A stretch of DNA of 64,000 nucleotides from Bacteroidales bacterium (GTDB lineage Bacteria; Bacteroidota; Bacteroidia; Bacteroidales; VadinHA17): contig JALHSP010000127.1 of assembly GCA_022865305.1 (NCBI GenBank), forward strand, positions 62,001 to 126,000, read 5' to 3'. Made by a program: the position numbers and the translations under genes. Numbering within the stretch: the first letter of the stretch is position 1; each line of letters begins with the position of its first letter. Below are positions 52,861-62,012 of the stretch, one piece after another. The notes below the pieces were generated by a model. It was not told the DNA's origin and searched no databases. It saw only the letters and a program-made list of their open reading frames with translations.

Positions 52861-52904
52861 CAACAATACCGATCAGACAGTTTTTCTGTAACCGACCATT
52901 TGAT

Positions 52905-53924
52905 TTAACCAAAGTTTGTTAATAAGGTCTCCGCTGCACTCTTAAATGTGTGCAAATTATCATTAGATGTTCCAGGTGTAATTTCACATCCTGCAGAAAT
53001 AATACAACGGCCTTTCGACTGCTTAAAATCGGAATGTGCCGATTGGATAATCATTTCAGAAGTTCCATCCTGAATAACACTTACCGGATCACTCTTTCCT
53101 GAAAAAACCTGATTCCGGCCCAATAATGAAACAAAACTACCGAGAGATGGCACCATATGATCAATGTCAATTATATCAGCTCCGGTCTGTATCATCCTAT
53201 TGAGGATAGATTCAGTATTTCCGCAAATATGAAGTTTCGCCAGAGCGCCCTCTGAATGAATTTGTTCAACCAGTTTCCTCTGCCTGTTAATTGCAAAATG
53301 TTGATATAGTTCGGGACCTATCTGCGAACAGAATGCATCTCCGATACCTATGCAATGTGCTCCGGCTTTAATCTGAAAATGAATAAATTCCATTGCACAT
53401 TCGACAATGATATCCAATGTTTTTTCTACAGCTTCAGGCTCCAGAAGAAAATCAACAGAGGCACTGGATGCCCGCCTCAGATCAACATATTCTGCAATTG
53501 GACCTTCCACCCAGCCAACAATAAATAATTCATCACCAACCTGTTTTCTGAATTCTTTTATCTCAGTCAGCCTGTTCAGGCAACGGCTATTTTCCAGGGG
53601 ATTATAATGTTTAACCAGCGATGCAGTTACAGCGTCCGGAATATGGCCGCCAATATCTAAAGGAAGGTTATCTTCGGGATATTCAACCTGTATCCCAAAA
53701 GCTGTTGCTTCAGCCCATGGATCTGACATTACAGTGACCCAGTCGATGCCGAAATCTTTAGCACACAGGATCATAGCATTACATTTCGCATAAGGATCGG
53801 TGCAAAATTTACTGTATTTCACGCCTGCATATTTTGCAGCCCATCGCATTATGATAGGGTGGAAGGGAGGGTGGTCGACCCGTTCTCCTTTAATAAAGTT
53901 AATTGTCCTTTCCAGGCCTGTCAT
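52905..53924 (-). CDS. Uroporphyrinogen decarboxylase-family protein (methyltransferase-like)
   Basis: 339 residues of the UroD/MtaA fold: TGLERTINFIKGERVDHPPF at the start, HPIIMRWAAKYAGV, GIDWVTVMSDPWAEA, WVEGPIAEYVDLRR, HICGNTESILNRMI (His and Cys as likely zinc ligands), GADIIDIDHMVP, and C-terminal CIISAGCEITPGTSND. The H-C...C set fits cobalamin-dependent methyltransferase partners (MtaA/MtbA or demethylase type) rather than heme synthesis. No corrinoid protein gene is next to it, so the substrate is open. Confidence 0.85.
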   Translation of the reverse strand: MTGLERTINFIKGERVDHPPFHPIIMRWAAKYAGVKYSKFCTDPYAKCNAMILCAKDFGIDWVTVMSDPWAEATAFGIQVEYPEDNLPLDIGGHIPDAVTASLVKHYNPLENSRCLNRLTEIKEFRKQVGDELFIVGWVEGPIAEYVDLRRASSASVDFLLEPEAVEKTLDIIVECAMEFIHFQIKAGAHCIGIGDAFCSQIGPELYQHFAINRQRKLVEQIHSEGALAKLHICGNTESILNRMIQTGADIIDIDHMVPSLGSFVSLLGRNQVFSGKSDPVSVIQDGTSEMIIQSAHSDFKQSKGRCIISAGCEITPGTSNDNLHTFKSAAETLLTNFG

Positions 53925-53959
53925 TGAATGAAATAAGTTATGAATTCGTCATAATGGTT

Positions 53960-54625
53960 TTAATAATCATTAAGGAAGTCATTTAATGGCTTCATTGCAC
54001 GAGATGCACCGATTATAAGGTTAAAACACTCCTTACCCGTTATTTCCTTATCAGAAATCATATTGACAACAAGGTAGCTTTTCAGTTTAAGCAATTCTAT
54101 ATAGGGGTGATCTCTTGGGTAACCTTTAGGTGCGCTTTTCAACTTTTCGCCCTCTATCTCTCTGAAGTACTTTACAAAATCTTTATTCCTGATTATTTCC
54201 AATAGATTGTCACCCTGTTCATTAATTTTTTCTCTTATTGCTGATAACCAGGGCATTGGGGGTAAATATGCACCTCCGGCAATCATACTGTTGTTGCCTG
54301 GCTCCACATGAACATAATAACCCGCAAATCTGTCACCATTTTTCTTACCGCCCCGGACAATAAAAGCACCCAGGTGTGTTTTATATATAGTCTTATCATT
54401 TGAGAACCTGATATCGCGATTGATCCTGTAAGTGCAGCTTTTTACTTCGAGCCCTTTCAATATAGGATCAAAGTCGGAAATTTCGTCAATTACAGCCTGG
54501 ACAAATGATTCAAAATTTGTCTTTGCTTCTTCATATCTTTTTCGGTTCTTAATAAACCAGTCCCTGTCATTGTGCCTTTTCAGGTCAGATAAAAAATTGA
54601 GTGTAGATTGTTGTACCTGATTCAT
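53960..54625 (-). CDS. DUF2461 domain protein
   Basis: 221 residues from MNQVQQSTLNFLSDLKRHND (two further ATGs 6-15 bases upstream cannot be excluded). The family pattern is complete: NDRDWFIKNRKRYEEAKTNF, SCTYRINRDIRFSNDKTIYK and THLGAFIVRGGKK, GYYVHVEPGNNSMIAGGAYL, and C-terminal PKGYPRDHPYIELLKLKSYL. DUF2461 (TIGR02453) has no established function. Cytoplasmic, monocistronic, divergent from the CotH-type gene. Confidence 0.92.
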   Translation of the reverse strand: MNQVQQSTLNFLSDLKRHNDRDWFIKNRKRYEEAKTNFESFVQAVIDEISDFDPILKGLEVKSCTYRINRDIRFSNDKTIYKTHLGAFIVRGGKKNGDRFAGYYVHVEPGNNSMIAGGAYLPPMPWLSAIREKINEQGDNLLEIIRNKDFVKYFREIEGEKLKSAPKGYPRDHPYIELLKLKSYLVVNMISDKEITGKECFNLIIGASRAMKPLNDFLNDY

Positions 54626-54714
54626 AGCCATACCTAACAAAATAAAATCTATTTATATTATCTTTAATATTTTAATAAGCAAGTACTAAAATTAATAAAA
54701 TAAATGCAAAGAAA

Positions 54715-57567
54715 ATGCATGACCGTAAATTAAGACCATATAACTTCTTTATCGCATGCATTTTCTTTATTTCATCATTTGGCTCCGTGATTCAGGCACA
54801 ATCTGGCCTGACTGCTCCTGTATTCGATCACAATCACGGTTTTTATGAAACTCCGTTCAACCTGGAAATTACTTCCTCGGACGAGGGCGTGAGAATATTC
54901 TATACTACCAATGGAAGTGCACCGGGAGCAAATAACGGAACATTGTATACAGCGCCTTTAAATATATTGACAACTGCAACTATAAGGGCTGTTTGCATAA
55001 AGGATAATATACTCCCGAGCAAAATAACAACACAAACGTTTCTTTTTCCGGATGATGTAATTCACCAGACAAATAATCCTGATGGTTATCCGGTAAAATG
55101 GGGGCCAAATACTGCAATAACAGGTACTGCGACTGCTGATTATGAAATGGATCCGGAGTTGATGGCGGATACCGGGTTTGCAAATTCAGTAAAAGAAGCA
55201 TTACTTGATTTGCCGACAATCTCACTTGTTACCAACAGAGGCTATTTTTTTTCAAATAGTCAGGATCCGGATACCGGCGGTATTTATATTTACTCCGGCC
55301 CTCCCCTGAACAACACTGCAAATGGACTTGGTTTCGGATGGGAGCGACCCGTCTCATTTGAGTATTTTGATGCCAGAGATACAGTGTCTTTCCAGGTAGA
55401 TTGCGGAGTAAGGATACAGGGTGGTCATGGACGACGACCCGAGAAGTCACCAAAACATTCGTTACGCCTGGTTTTCAGGAGTGAATATGGTCCGGCTAAG
55501 CTAAACTACCCGCTATTTGCTAATTATGCAGTATCAACCTTTAATACAATTATTCTGAGAGCAGGATTCGGCAATACATGGATTCACTGGAGTCACAGTG
55601 AAAGATCAATGGCCCAGTATCTCAGGGACAGGTGGACAAAAGATACGCATTCAGCGATGGGACATAATTCAAGTCAGGGTTCATATGTACATTTGTATAT
55701 CAACGGATTATACTGGGGGGTTTATAATCCTTCAGAAAGGCTGGACAGGGAATATGCATCAACCTGCCTTGGCGGAGATGAAATGGACTATGATGTGATT
55801 AAGGATTACACTGAAGTTGTTGATGGTAATATTACGGCATGGAATAAAATGATGCTATTGGCTAATGCCGGGCTTTCAGGTAATGATGCATACCAGTATA
55901 TTCAAGGCAATAATCCTGATGGCACTCCGAATCCAAATATTGAAGCCATGGTCGATGTAGTAAGCCTTGCTGATTACATGCTTTTAAATTTCTATGGTGG
56001 AAACTGGGATTGGGACCATCACAACTGGGTGGCTGTGAGAAGTCGTGTTAATCCGGGAAAAGGATTTCAATTTTTTTGCTGGGATGCTGAGCACATGGCA
56101 GAATCTGTCAATGCAAATGAACTGGCCGAAAACAATGCCAATTGTCCCAGCCGTCTGTTTCAGCAATTGCGGAAGAATGACGAATTCCGCAGGTTATTCG
56201 CTGACCGGATCCGGAAATTCTGTTTTAATAACGGCTCTCTGACCCCGTTGTCAGCTGCTGAACGCTGGACAGCGAGAGCAAACCAGATTGATAAAGCAGT
56301 TATTGCGGAGTCAGCACGGTGGGGTGATTACCGTCGCGATGTGCACCAGTGGCAAGCAGCGGGTCCGTTTGAGCTATATACAAAAGAAAGTCACTGGCTT
56401 CCTCAAATGAATTATATGCTGAATACATATTTCCCTAACCGGACAAATGCTTTTCTGAATCATTTGAGGAGTGCTGATCTCTTTCCTGAGACAGATGCGC
56501 CGGTATTCATGATTAACAATATTCCGGTAAGCCAGAAAACCATTGTACCAGGTGATGCTCTTTCAATGTCTTCCGGAGAAGGGATTATTTATTATACGAC
56601 TAATGGGAGCGATCCTGTAATCTGGTATCCATCCCCATCGGTATCACGTGATGCAAAGGTATATACCGTACCATTAATACTGAATGAATCAAGCCATATA
56701 AAAGCGAGGACTTACTCCAGTGGTGACTGGAGCGCAACGAACGAACAATTTTTCATTATTGCAGAGAATTTCCATGATATAAAAATCACTGAGATTCATT
56801 ATCATCCTTTAGATCAGGGCGTTATTGAAAACAAGGAATATGAATTCATAGAACTTAAAAATACCGGGAATTCAACTTTAGATATGGGAGGATTACAATT
56901 CACTGAAGGAATTGAGTTTAGATTTTCTGACGGAATACCATTAAGACCAAAGGAATTTATTGTCCTTGCGTCAAACAGAAAATGTTTCTTTGACCGCTAT
57001 GGTTTTTTGCCCTTTGGTACATATGAAGGTCAACTCGACAATAATGGAGAAAGGGTAGTTTTAATAAGTGCTGATAAAGATACTATTTGTTCGTTTTTAT
57101 ATAGTGCTTTCAATGGCTGGCCTGAGGCACCAGATGGAGAGGGAAATTCTCTGGTACCGACTGAATTTAATCCTTCCAACGAACAGGATCGTCCGGAGTT
57201 CTGGCGTGCATCATATAACATCGGCGGTTCTCCCGGCACTGACGATAATATTAATCCTCAGATCGGAACATCTACTGAAATCTTTACTGTTTACCAGAAT
57301 TATCCCAATCCATTTTCCGAGGTGACAAATCTGAGTTATCAGCTCCATGAAGAGGCAAACGTACAGTTGATAATTTATGATATTACCGGAAAACCTGTTG
57401 TTATCCTTAAAGATAAAAATAAACCTGCAGGTTATTATAATGTTGAATGGAAAGGATTTAACGGGAATAACAACATCGTTGATAACGGTATTTATTTCTA
57501 CAGGATTGTTGCAAAAAACCGGAATGGAACCAGCACTCTGACAAGAAAGATGCTACTGATCAGATAA
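54715..57567 (+). CDS. Secreted CotH-kinase-like protein with lamin-tail domain and T9SS sorting domain
   Basis: 950 residues. Signal peptide (FFISSFGSVIQAQ), then a chitobiase/hexosaminidase C-terminal-like domain (about 34-115: VRIFYTTNGSAPGANNGTLY), a CotH-type kinase core (about 165-480: FQVDCGVRIQGGHGRRPEKS, YINGLYWGVYNPSERLDRE, DYDVIKDYTEVVDG, NWDWDHHNW and CWDAEHM), a second CHB_HEX-like domain (about 600-685), a lamin-tail domain (about 690-800: ITEIHYHPLD, EYEFIELKNTGNSTLDMGG) and a type A T9SS C-terminal domain (from VYQNYPNPFSEVTNLSY; end DNGIYFYRIVAKN). Hence it should cross the outer membrane by the type IX system. CotH proteins phosphorylate partners in spores; the role of the bacterial surface members is unknown. 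Confidence 0.88.
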   Translation: MHDRKLRPYNFFIACIFFISSFGSVIQAQSGLTAPVFDHNHGFYETPFNLEITSSDEGVRIFYTTNGSAPGANNGTLYTAPLNILTTATIRAVCIKDNILPSKITTQTFLFPDDVIHQTNNPDGYPVKWGPNTAITGTATADYEMDPELMADTGFANSVKEALLDLPTISLVTNRGYFFSNSQDPDTGGIYIYSGPPLNNTANGLGFGWERPVSFEYFDARDTVSFQVDCGVRIQGGHGRRPEKSPKHSLRLVFRSEYGPAKLNYPLFANYAVSTFNTIILRAGFGNTWIHWSHSERSMAQYLRDRWTKDTHSAMGHNSSQGSYVHLYINGLYWGVYNPSERLDREYASTCLGGDEMDYDVIKDYTEVVDGNITAWNKMMLLANAGLSGNDAYQYIQGNNPDGTPNPNIEAMVDVVSLADYMLLNFYGGNWDWDHHNWVAVRSRVNPGKGFQFFCWDAEHMAESVNANELAENNANCPSRLFQQLRKNDEFRRLFADRIRKFCFNNGSLTPLSAAERWTARANQIDKAVIAESARWGDYRRDVHQWQAAGPFELYTKESHWLPQMNYMLNTYFPNRTNAFLNHLRSADLFPETDAPVFMINNIPVSQKTIVPGDALSMSSGEGIIYYTTNGSDPVIWYPSPSVSRDAKVYTVPLILNESSHIKARTYSSGDWSATNEQFFIIAENFHDIKITEIHYHPLDQGVIENKEYEFIELKNTGNSTLDMGGLQFTEGIEFRFSDGIPLRPKEFIVLASNRKCFFDRYGFLPFGTYEGQLDNNGERVVLISADKDTICSFLYSAFNGWPEAPDGEGNSLVPTEFNPSNEQDRPEFWRASYNIGGSPGTDDNINPQIGTSTEIFTVYQNYPNPFSEVTNLSYQLHEEANVQLIIYDITGKPVVILKDKNKPAGYYNVEWKGFNGNNNIVDNGIYFYRIVAKNRNGTSTLTRKMLLIR

Positions 57568-57601
57568 GACAACTTTCCGACAGATAATTGTCAGGTCACA
57601 A

Positions 57602-59281
57602 TCACCTGCTAATTATTTGCTTGTTAAATCTTTCTGCAAGAATGACTTCCAGGATATCCTGCCATTTCAATGCGCTGTCATTTTCAAAGGTAATCTGGTT
57701 CAGTGTATTATACTTGTCATTAAATATTTGCAACTTGTAATTGCTTTCGATAGTGACTGCACCGATTTCTGCAAGAGGAATCGAATGATGTTCCCTGCCA
57801 TTTGAAATTGTGAGCGAATTATCACTTAAAAGACACCAACCATTTATTGACTTTTTGAATGCAGATTTTATCTCAATCCAAAGCTGACAGGAGGACCCAT
57901 ATAAAAGTATCTCTCCTGTTTTCAGATAATCTTTTAATATATCTTCTGGAACTTCAGGTAAAAGGTTATAAATATCAGAATATTTGATTTTTATAAAATT
58001 ATACAAGTCGTAAATTGATTGAGCTTTTGTGATGCCATCATAATTAAATTCGACTTTAAAATCAGGCTTTAGATGAAATGTTGTTCCGCAGAATCTACAG
58101 TACATTTTTTCAGGCGGAATTTCAATTGGTGAATGTGAGGTCAGACAGACCGGGCATCTGTAAACTGCTCTGGAAAGACATTCAATCCTGTTTTTTCCCC
58201 GGCAGATTGTTTTATCTTCGATCTCATTACCTGGCTCAACAAGTTTTCTAAGGAAATTATCCAGTGCCTCATCAGAAATGTCAGGATCAATATAAACAGG
58301 TTTTTCAATAGTGACAGTAACATCTGATTTCATTAAATGGTTTGCCCATCTTGGCCAGGAATGGTAACTTCCCTCAATACAGACAGGAAGAACAGGGATA
58401 TTCTTTAAATGTTTTAAAAGCTTCAGGGACTCAGGCTTAAACGTTCTTAGTCTACCAGTCCACGAACGGCCCCCTTCAGGAAATATGCAAACCGGAAATC
58501 CTGATCTGACTGTCGACAATATCTTCATTACTCCTTTAGTATCTTTGGTATATCGTTTCCTTGGAATGACTCCGAGTATGGTAAATATTTTGCGGATAAA
58601 TGGATTGCGAAACATTTCATAGGTTGAAATATGTTTTACCGGGACAGGTATTGCATAACTGATGAACAAAGGATCAAAATAATGCCGGTGACCGGAAATT
58701 ACAATAAATGGGAGAGAGGCAGGGATGTTTTCCCTGTTAAGAATTTTCAGTCTGAACCAGATTTTTAAGAAACAAAATCCAGGAATCTTTAACCACTGAT
58801 GCAAATGCGGGATCAGCAACGGAACACTTTTTCTGTAATTAACATAATCATTTCCAAAGCGTTTAACAAGAATTGATTCTTCCCGGATAGTGTAGAGGCC
58901 GACAAAGATCATGAATACGGGAAATACAATTAATAAAAGAGCTGCTGATCGTAGTATCATAGTAATTCCAAGCAACGTCAGCGATGCAAAAAGATAAACA
59001 GGATGCCTCCAGACTGCAAAAAGACCTCTTATAATAATTTTCTCAGGTGGATAGGCCGAAACAGGATATTCACCGCTGAACAGCTTAAACTGGTAAATTG
59101 TCAGAAGGAGAAGAAAAAAACCGGGAATAATCAAAATAAAGCCGGGGATAATACATCCGGAAGGCAATTTGGTACCAGGGAAAATAATCTTGTCCAGGAT
59201 AATCGAAATAACTAATAATAATCCCGGTAATACCAACCAGAAAACAGCAAAATAAATTACAATATAACTGCTCTTTTTCAT
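57602..59281 (-). CDS. Fusion: isoprenylcysteine methyltransferase-like membrane domain + PlsC acyltransferase + zinc ribbon
   Basis: 559 residues. The N-terminal third (1-165) is a membrane domain with four helices and an ICMT/PEMT-type end (IIRGLFAVWRHPVYLFASL, REESILVKRFGNDYVNYRKS). Residues about 170-360 form a PlsC-type acyltransferase: HRHYFDP gives the HxxxxD motif, FPEGGRSW the second block. Next is a Cys4 zinc ribbon (CPVCLTSHSPIE, CRFCGTTF) and a C-terminal domain with a PH/GRAM-like pattern (SDNSLTISNGREHHSIPLAE). It may acylate a lysophospholipid and modify a lipid head group or another acceptor, but this is only inferred. Convergent with the CotH-type gene and 11 bases after an SDR gene. 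Confidence 0.82.
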   Translation of the reverse strand: MKKSSYIVIYFAVFWLVLPGLLLVISIILDKIIFPGTKLPSGCIIPGFILIIPGFFLLLLTIYQFKLFSGEYPVSAYPPEKIIIRGLFAVWRHPVYLFASLTLLGITMILRSAALLLIVFPVFMIFVGLYTIREESILVKRFGNDYVNYRKSVPLLIPHLHQWLKIPGFCFLKIWFRLKILNRENIPASLPFIVISGHRHYFDPLFISYAIPVPVKHISTYEMFRNPFIRKIFTILGVIPRKRYTKDTKGVMKILSTVRSGFPVCIFPEGGRSWTGRLRTFKPESLKLLKHLKNIPVLPVCIEGSYHSWPRWANHLMKSDVTVTIEKPVYIDPDISDEALDNFLRKLVEPGNEIEDKTICRGKNRIECLSRAVYRCPVCLTSHSPIEIPPEKMYCRFCGTTFHLKPDFKVEFNYDGITKAQSIYDLYNFIKIKYSDIYNLLPEVPEDILKDYLKTGEILLYGSSCQLWIEIKSAFKKSINGWCLLSDNSLTISNGREHHSIPLAEIGAVTIESNYKLQIFNDKYNTLNQITFENDSALKWQDILEVILAERFNKQIISR

Positions 59282-59292
59282 AGAGAGGTATT

Positions 59293-60084
59293 TTACTCCG
59301 GAAGTAATTTTGTTCTCTTATATATTATTCCTATTATAAAAGAGGGTACTATCGGAAACAGTAAGATAATCAGCTTGTTCAGCACTCCGGGGATATATTC
59401 TGCACGGTTATTAAAAAGGGCATTAACACCAGCTTTTGCCACAGTTTCAGGTTTTTTCATCACTCCCAGCATCCTTTTCAGGGGGGTATTGAATTTACTA
59501 TGGTCATATAATCCCGTGGCAGTGGCTCCGGGAATGAGACAAGTCACCTTTATATCATAACGCTTCAATTCTGTTCTGAGAGCGCGGGTAAAATAACGAA
59601 GGAAAGCTTTTGTAGGCCCGTAAAGTGAAATACCGGGATAAGGCATCACAGCGGATATAGAAGAGACGTTGAGGATAAAACCATTTCTCCGCCTGATCAT
59701 TTGCTCCCCGAACAGCCGGCAGAGCAGGGCAGGAGTTGTAACGTGTAAATTCAGGATGGACTTCGTATGGTAATAATCGACTTTAACAGCTTCTCCGAAA
59801 ACAAGAGTTCCTGCATTGTTGACCAAAACTTCAACAAAAAAGTTATGTTTTTCGCAGTAATCAAAGATCTGCTGTGCAGAATATTCCTGAGCCAGGTCGA
59901 TATTGAAAGTGATAATGATGATATTATATGCATGTTCCATCTTTATTTTCAAATCAGCCAGCTTTTCAGGCTGATTGCTAACTGCTATGACAGAATAACC
60001 TTGTTTTGCCAATTCTTCCGAAATATGCCATCCTATACCGGAGGATGCACCTGTAACCAATGCATATTTTTGGGCGTTTTCCAT
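59293..60084 (-). CDS. SDR-family oxidoreductase (DltE/3-ketoacyl-reductase type)
   Basis: 263 residues: cofactor motif VTGASSGIGWHISEELA, VLVNNAGTLVFGE, catalytic Ser in LNVSSISAVMPYPG and Tyr-x3-Lys in SLYGPTKAFLRYF, TCLIPGATATGLYD. C-terminal hydrophobic stretch (LNKLIILLFPIVPSFIIGII) suggests membrane association, as in some lipid-active SDRs. It starts 1 base before the truncated flavin oxidoreductase ends and lies 11 bases upstream of the acyltransferase fusion, so a lipid substrate is possible. Confidence 0.88.
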   Translation of the reverse strand: MENAQKYALVTGASSGIGWHISEELAKQGYSVIAVSNQPEKLADLKIKMEHAYNIIIITFNIDLAQEYSAQQIFDYCEKHNFFVEVLVNNAGTLVFGEAVKVDYYHTKSILNLHVTTPALLCRLFGEQMIRRRNGFILNVSSISAVMPYPGISLYGPTKAFLRYFTRALRTELKRYDIKVTCLIPGATATGLYDHSKFNTPLKRMLGVMKKPETVAKAGVNALFNNRAEYIPGVLNKLIILLFPIVPSFIIGIIYKRTKLLPE

Positions 60085-60741
60085 TTATTCCAACATTTTC
60101 TTTATTCTGGGGTCCGGGTTTTCTTCATTTTGAATGCAGGTAGCCATTTTTGTGTACATTACAGCAATACAGTAGTTGCATATATCGCATTGGGAACGAA
60201 ATGATTTCTGTTGCCGGAGCTTATTAATAAAATCCGGGTCTTTGATTAGTGCGCGTCCTATAGCTACCATGCGTGCAAGGTATATGGCTTTTCCAAAAGC
60301 TTTTACAACTCTTTGAATATCAGCTTTATCCATGGTGCGAGGGAAAGTTGGCCCGTAAAGGTTGATCCGTGAAGATGGTGCCATTGGACGAGTACCTGTA
60401 AGGGATCTCTTAGTCATGTTACCGCAATGTCCGATCTGGATAGAACAGGCAGCGCCCGCTTTATGAACGGCATCCGTCAGCTTTTTAAGGTCCGGGATAG
60501 CTTCATTCTTTAACCAGAGCTGATGTGGAAATGAGAGTCCTGATTGATCAACTGCAGCATATGCTACCGTAGTCATCCCGATACCGCCTTCTGCCACAGA
60601 ACGGTGGTAATTCAGCAGATCATCTGAGGACATATTTCCAGGACACATGCCCTCGAAAGCTGCAGCTCGGATCGCTCTGTTTCGTAATGTAACCGGACCA
60701 AGTTTGAATGGGGAAAAGAGTATTTCCTGAGATGAATTCAT
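60085..60741 (-). CDS. Old yellow enzyme-type NADH:flavin oxidoreductase with in-frame internal deletion
   Basis: 218 residues; the family has about 370-400. The N-terminal part is normal (LFSPFKLGPVTLRNRAIRAA, GGIGMTTVAYAAVD, GAACSIQIGHCGNM, PRTMDKADIQRVVKAFGKA) and the C-terminal part too (ARMVAIGRALIKDPDFINKL, CDICNYCIAVMY). Between FGKA and ARMVAIG about 150-170 residues are gone, including the central barrel strands that hold FMN and the substrate. The frame is kept across the join. Without the barrel centre it is unlikely to be active. A short stable protein is possible. Same strand and next to the SDR gene. Confidence 0.8.
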   Translation of the reverse strand: MNSSQEILFSPFKLGPVTLRNRAIRAAAFEGMCPGNMSSDDLLNYHRSVAEGGIGMTTVAYAAVDQSGLSFPHQLWLKNEAIPDLKKLTDAVHKAGAACSIQIGHCGNMTKRSLTGTRPMAPSSRINLYGPTFPRTMDKADIQRVVKAFGKAIYLARMVAIGRALIKDPDFINKLRQQKSFRSQCDICNYCIAVMYTKMATCIQNEENPDPRIKKMLE

Positions 60742-60909
60742 TTATTTGTATTAGTATTTTTTAGACATCAAATATAAAAGAATTTAGCACTATCTGTTTT
60801 AATGTATTAGTCATAACTTGTACCGTTATTGAACAAGCAGTAAAGACTATTAACAGTGACTGAGATCAACCAGCAGAGATTAAATTATACATGTCTAAAA
60901 CATTTTCTT

Positions 60910-61433
60910 ATGAAATTCTTTAATGTGAATTTTATTCTGGTAATCATTCTGACAGTTAATTATGGCTGCAAACATGGAGAAACAAAGCAGACTTCAAAAG
61001 AAAACATAAGACAGCTTGCAGATACCGTGGGATTTGCGAGGTATTCGTGGCAGATGGACAGCCTGATGGCGAGACTTGACAGGAAGGATTGGAAAAAAAC
61101 AGTTGGGTTGCCATGGAAACTGGCAATTTGTCCGCATGACGACTATACCTATGTCGGATCACTCTATCCAGAAATACTGCAAAACATTAAGGCATCTTAA
61201 AATCTGATAATTACAGAGAGTATAAATGGACATGGTGCGGAAGGTATTGTGTACCGCTGGCTCTATATGCATCATTCTATATTAATGATTCACAGTCGCT
61301 TACAGGAGAGCTTATAGGTTATTCAACAAGTATTACCTCTGAACACATTCCTGTAGATGATATAAAAATGGATCGGACTGCTATTGCAACTGATTGTCAC
61401 TGGGTTGGTTATGCTGCTATTGGCTATAGATAG
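60910..61433 (+). pseudogene. MEMO-family (AmmeMemoRadiSam system protein B) gene, internally deleted and frameshifted
   Basis: The first part starts with a lipoprotein-like signal (LTVNYGC) and matches the MEMO N-terminus up to WKLAICPHDDYTYVGSLYPE, ending at a stop at 61200. From about 61229 in another frame a second part reads WTWCGRYCVPLALYASF, SLTGELIGYSTS, VDDIKMDRTAIATDCHW and VGYAAIGYR before a TAG at 61431, matching the family C-terminus. The central half of the roughly 280-residue domain, with its His/Asp/Cys site, is missing. Confidence 0.75.
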
Positions 61434-61572
61434 TTTGATAAATAATAATAAGTCTTTTATCCTCCTGAGGGCAAGCCAAATGTTAGCATAAAAAAAATCA
61501 GGAATTAATGTAACTTTTAATCCATGTTTTAGTCATCTTTGTATAATCATCGATTTAAGCCTATTTTAAAAT

Positions 61573-61845
61573 ATGAAATACCTGGCATTAATATTCTTAG
61601 TATTGCTGTTATCATGTTCGGAAAAAGATACCAGAGAGTGTTATACTTGTACAACTACGTATAATATAACAACTGATGTTCCGGTTTCCGGATATCCCGC
61701 GACCACAACCGTAGATGTTGAATTATGTGACGTAACAAGTGAGCAAATATATAATTATGAACAGACAACTAAGGGTTCTGAATCTTCAGTTGTTGGAAAT
61801 GTGACATATTCAAGTAATTTCTCAACCAAATGCACACATAATTAA
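61573..61845 (+). CDS. Small cysteine-rich lipoprotein
   Basis: 90 residues. A lipoprotein signal with lipobox LLLSC (Cys15) is followed by a Thr/Tyr-rich domain with four further Cys (ECYTCTTTYN, VELCDVTSE, STKCTHN), which could form two disulfides. Similar short CYTC-type lipoproteins are common in Bacteroidota, function unknown. No obvious operon partner. Confidence 0.7.
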   Translation: MKYLALIFLVLLLSCSEKDTRECYTCTTTYNITTDVPVSGYPATTTVDVELCDVTSEQIYNYEQTTKGSESSVVGNVTYSSNFSTKCTHN

Positions 61846-62012
61846 GTAAAATAATTTCCGGTTTGTAATAAAATGATGTAACGAAAGCCATTATAAATCA
61901 ACTGCCTGATGCAGTTTATCAAAAATCAAAAAAATATAATATCAGGTTAATTAAACATTTATAAATTTAGCGGCTAAATCAATTTCTTTATTCAATTAAA
62001 ATTCGGAAATAC

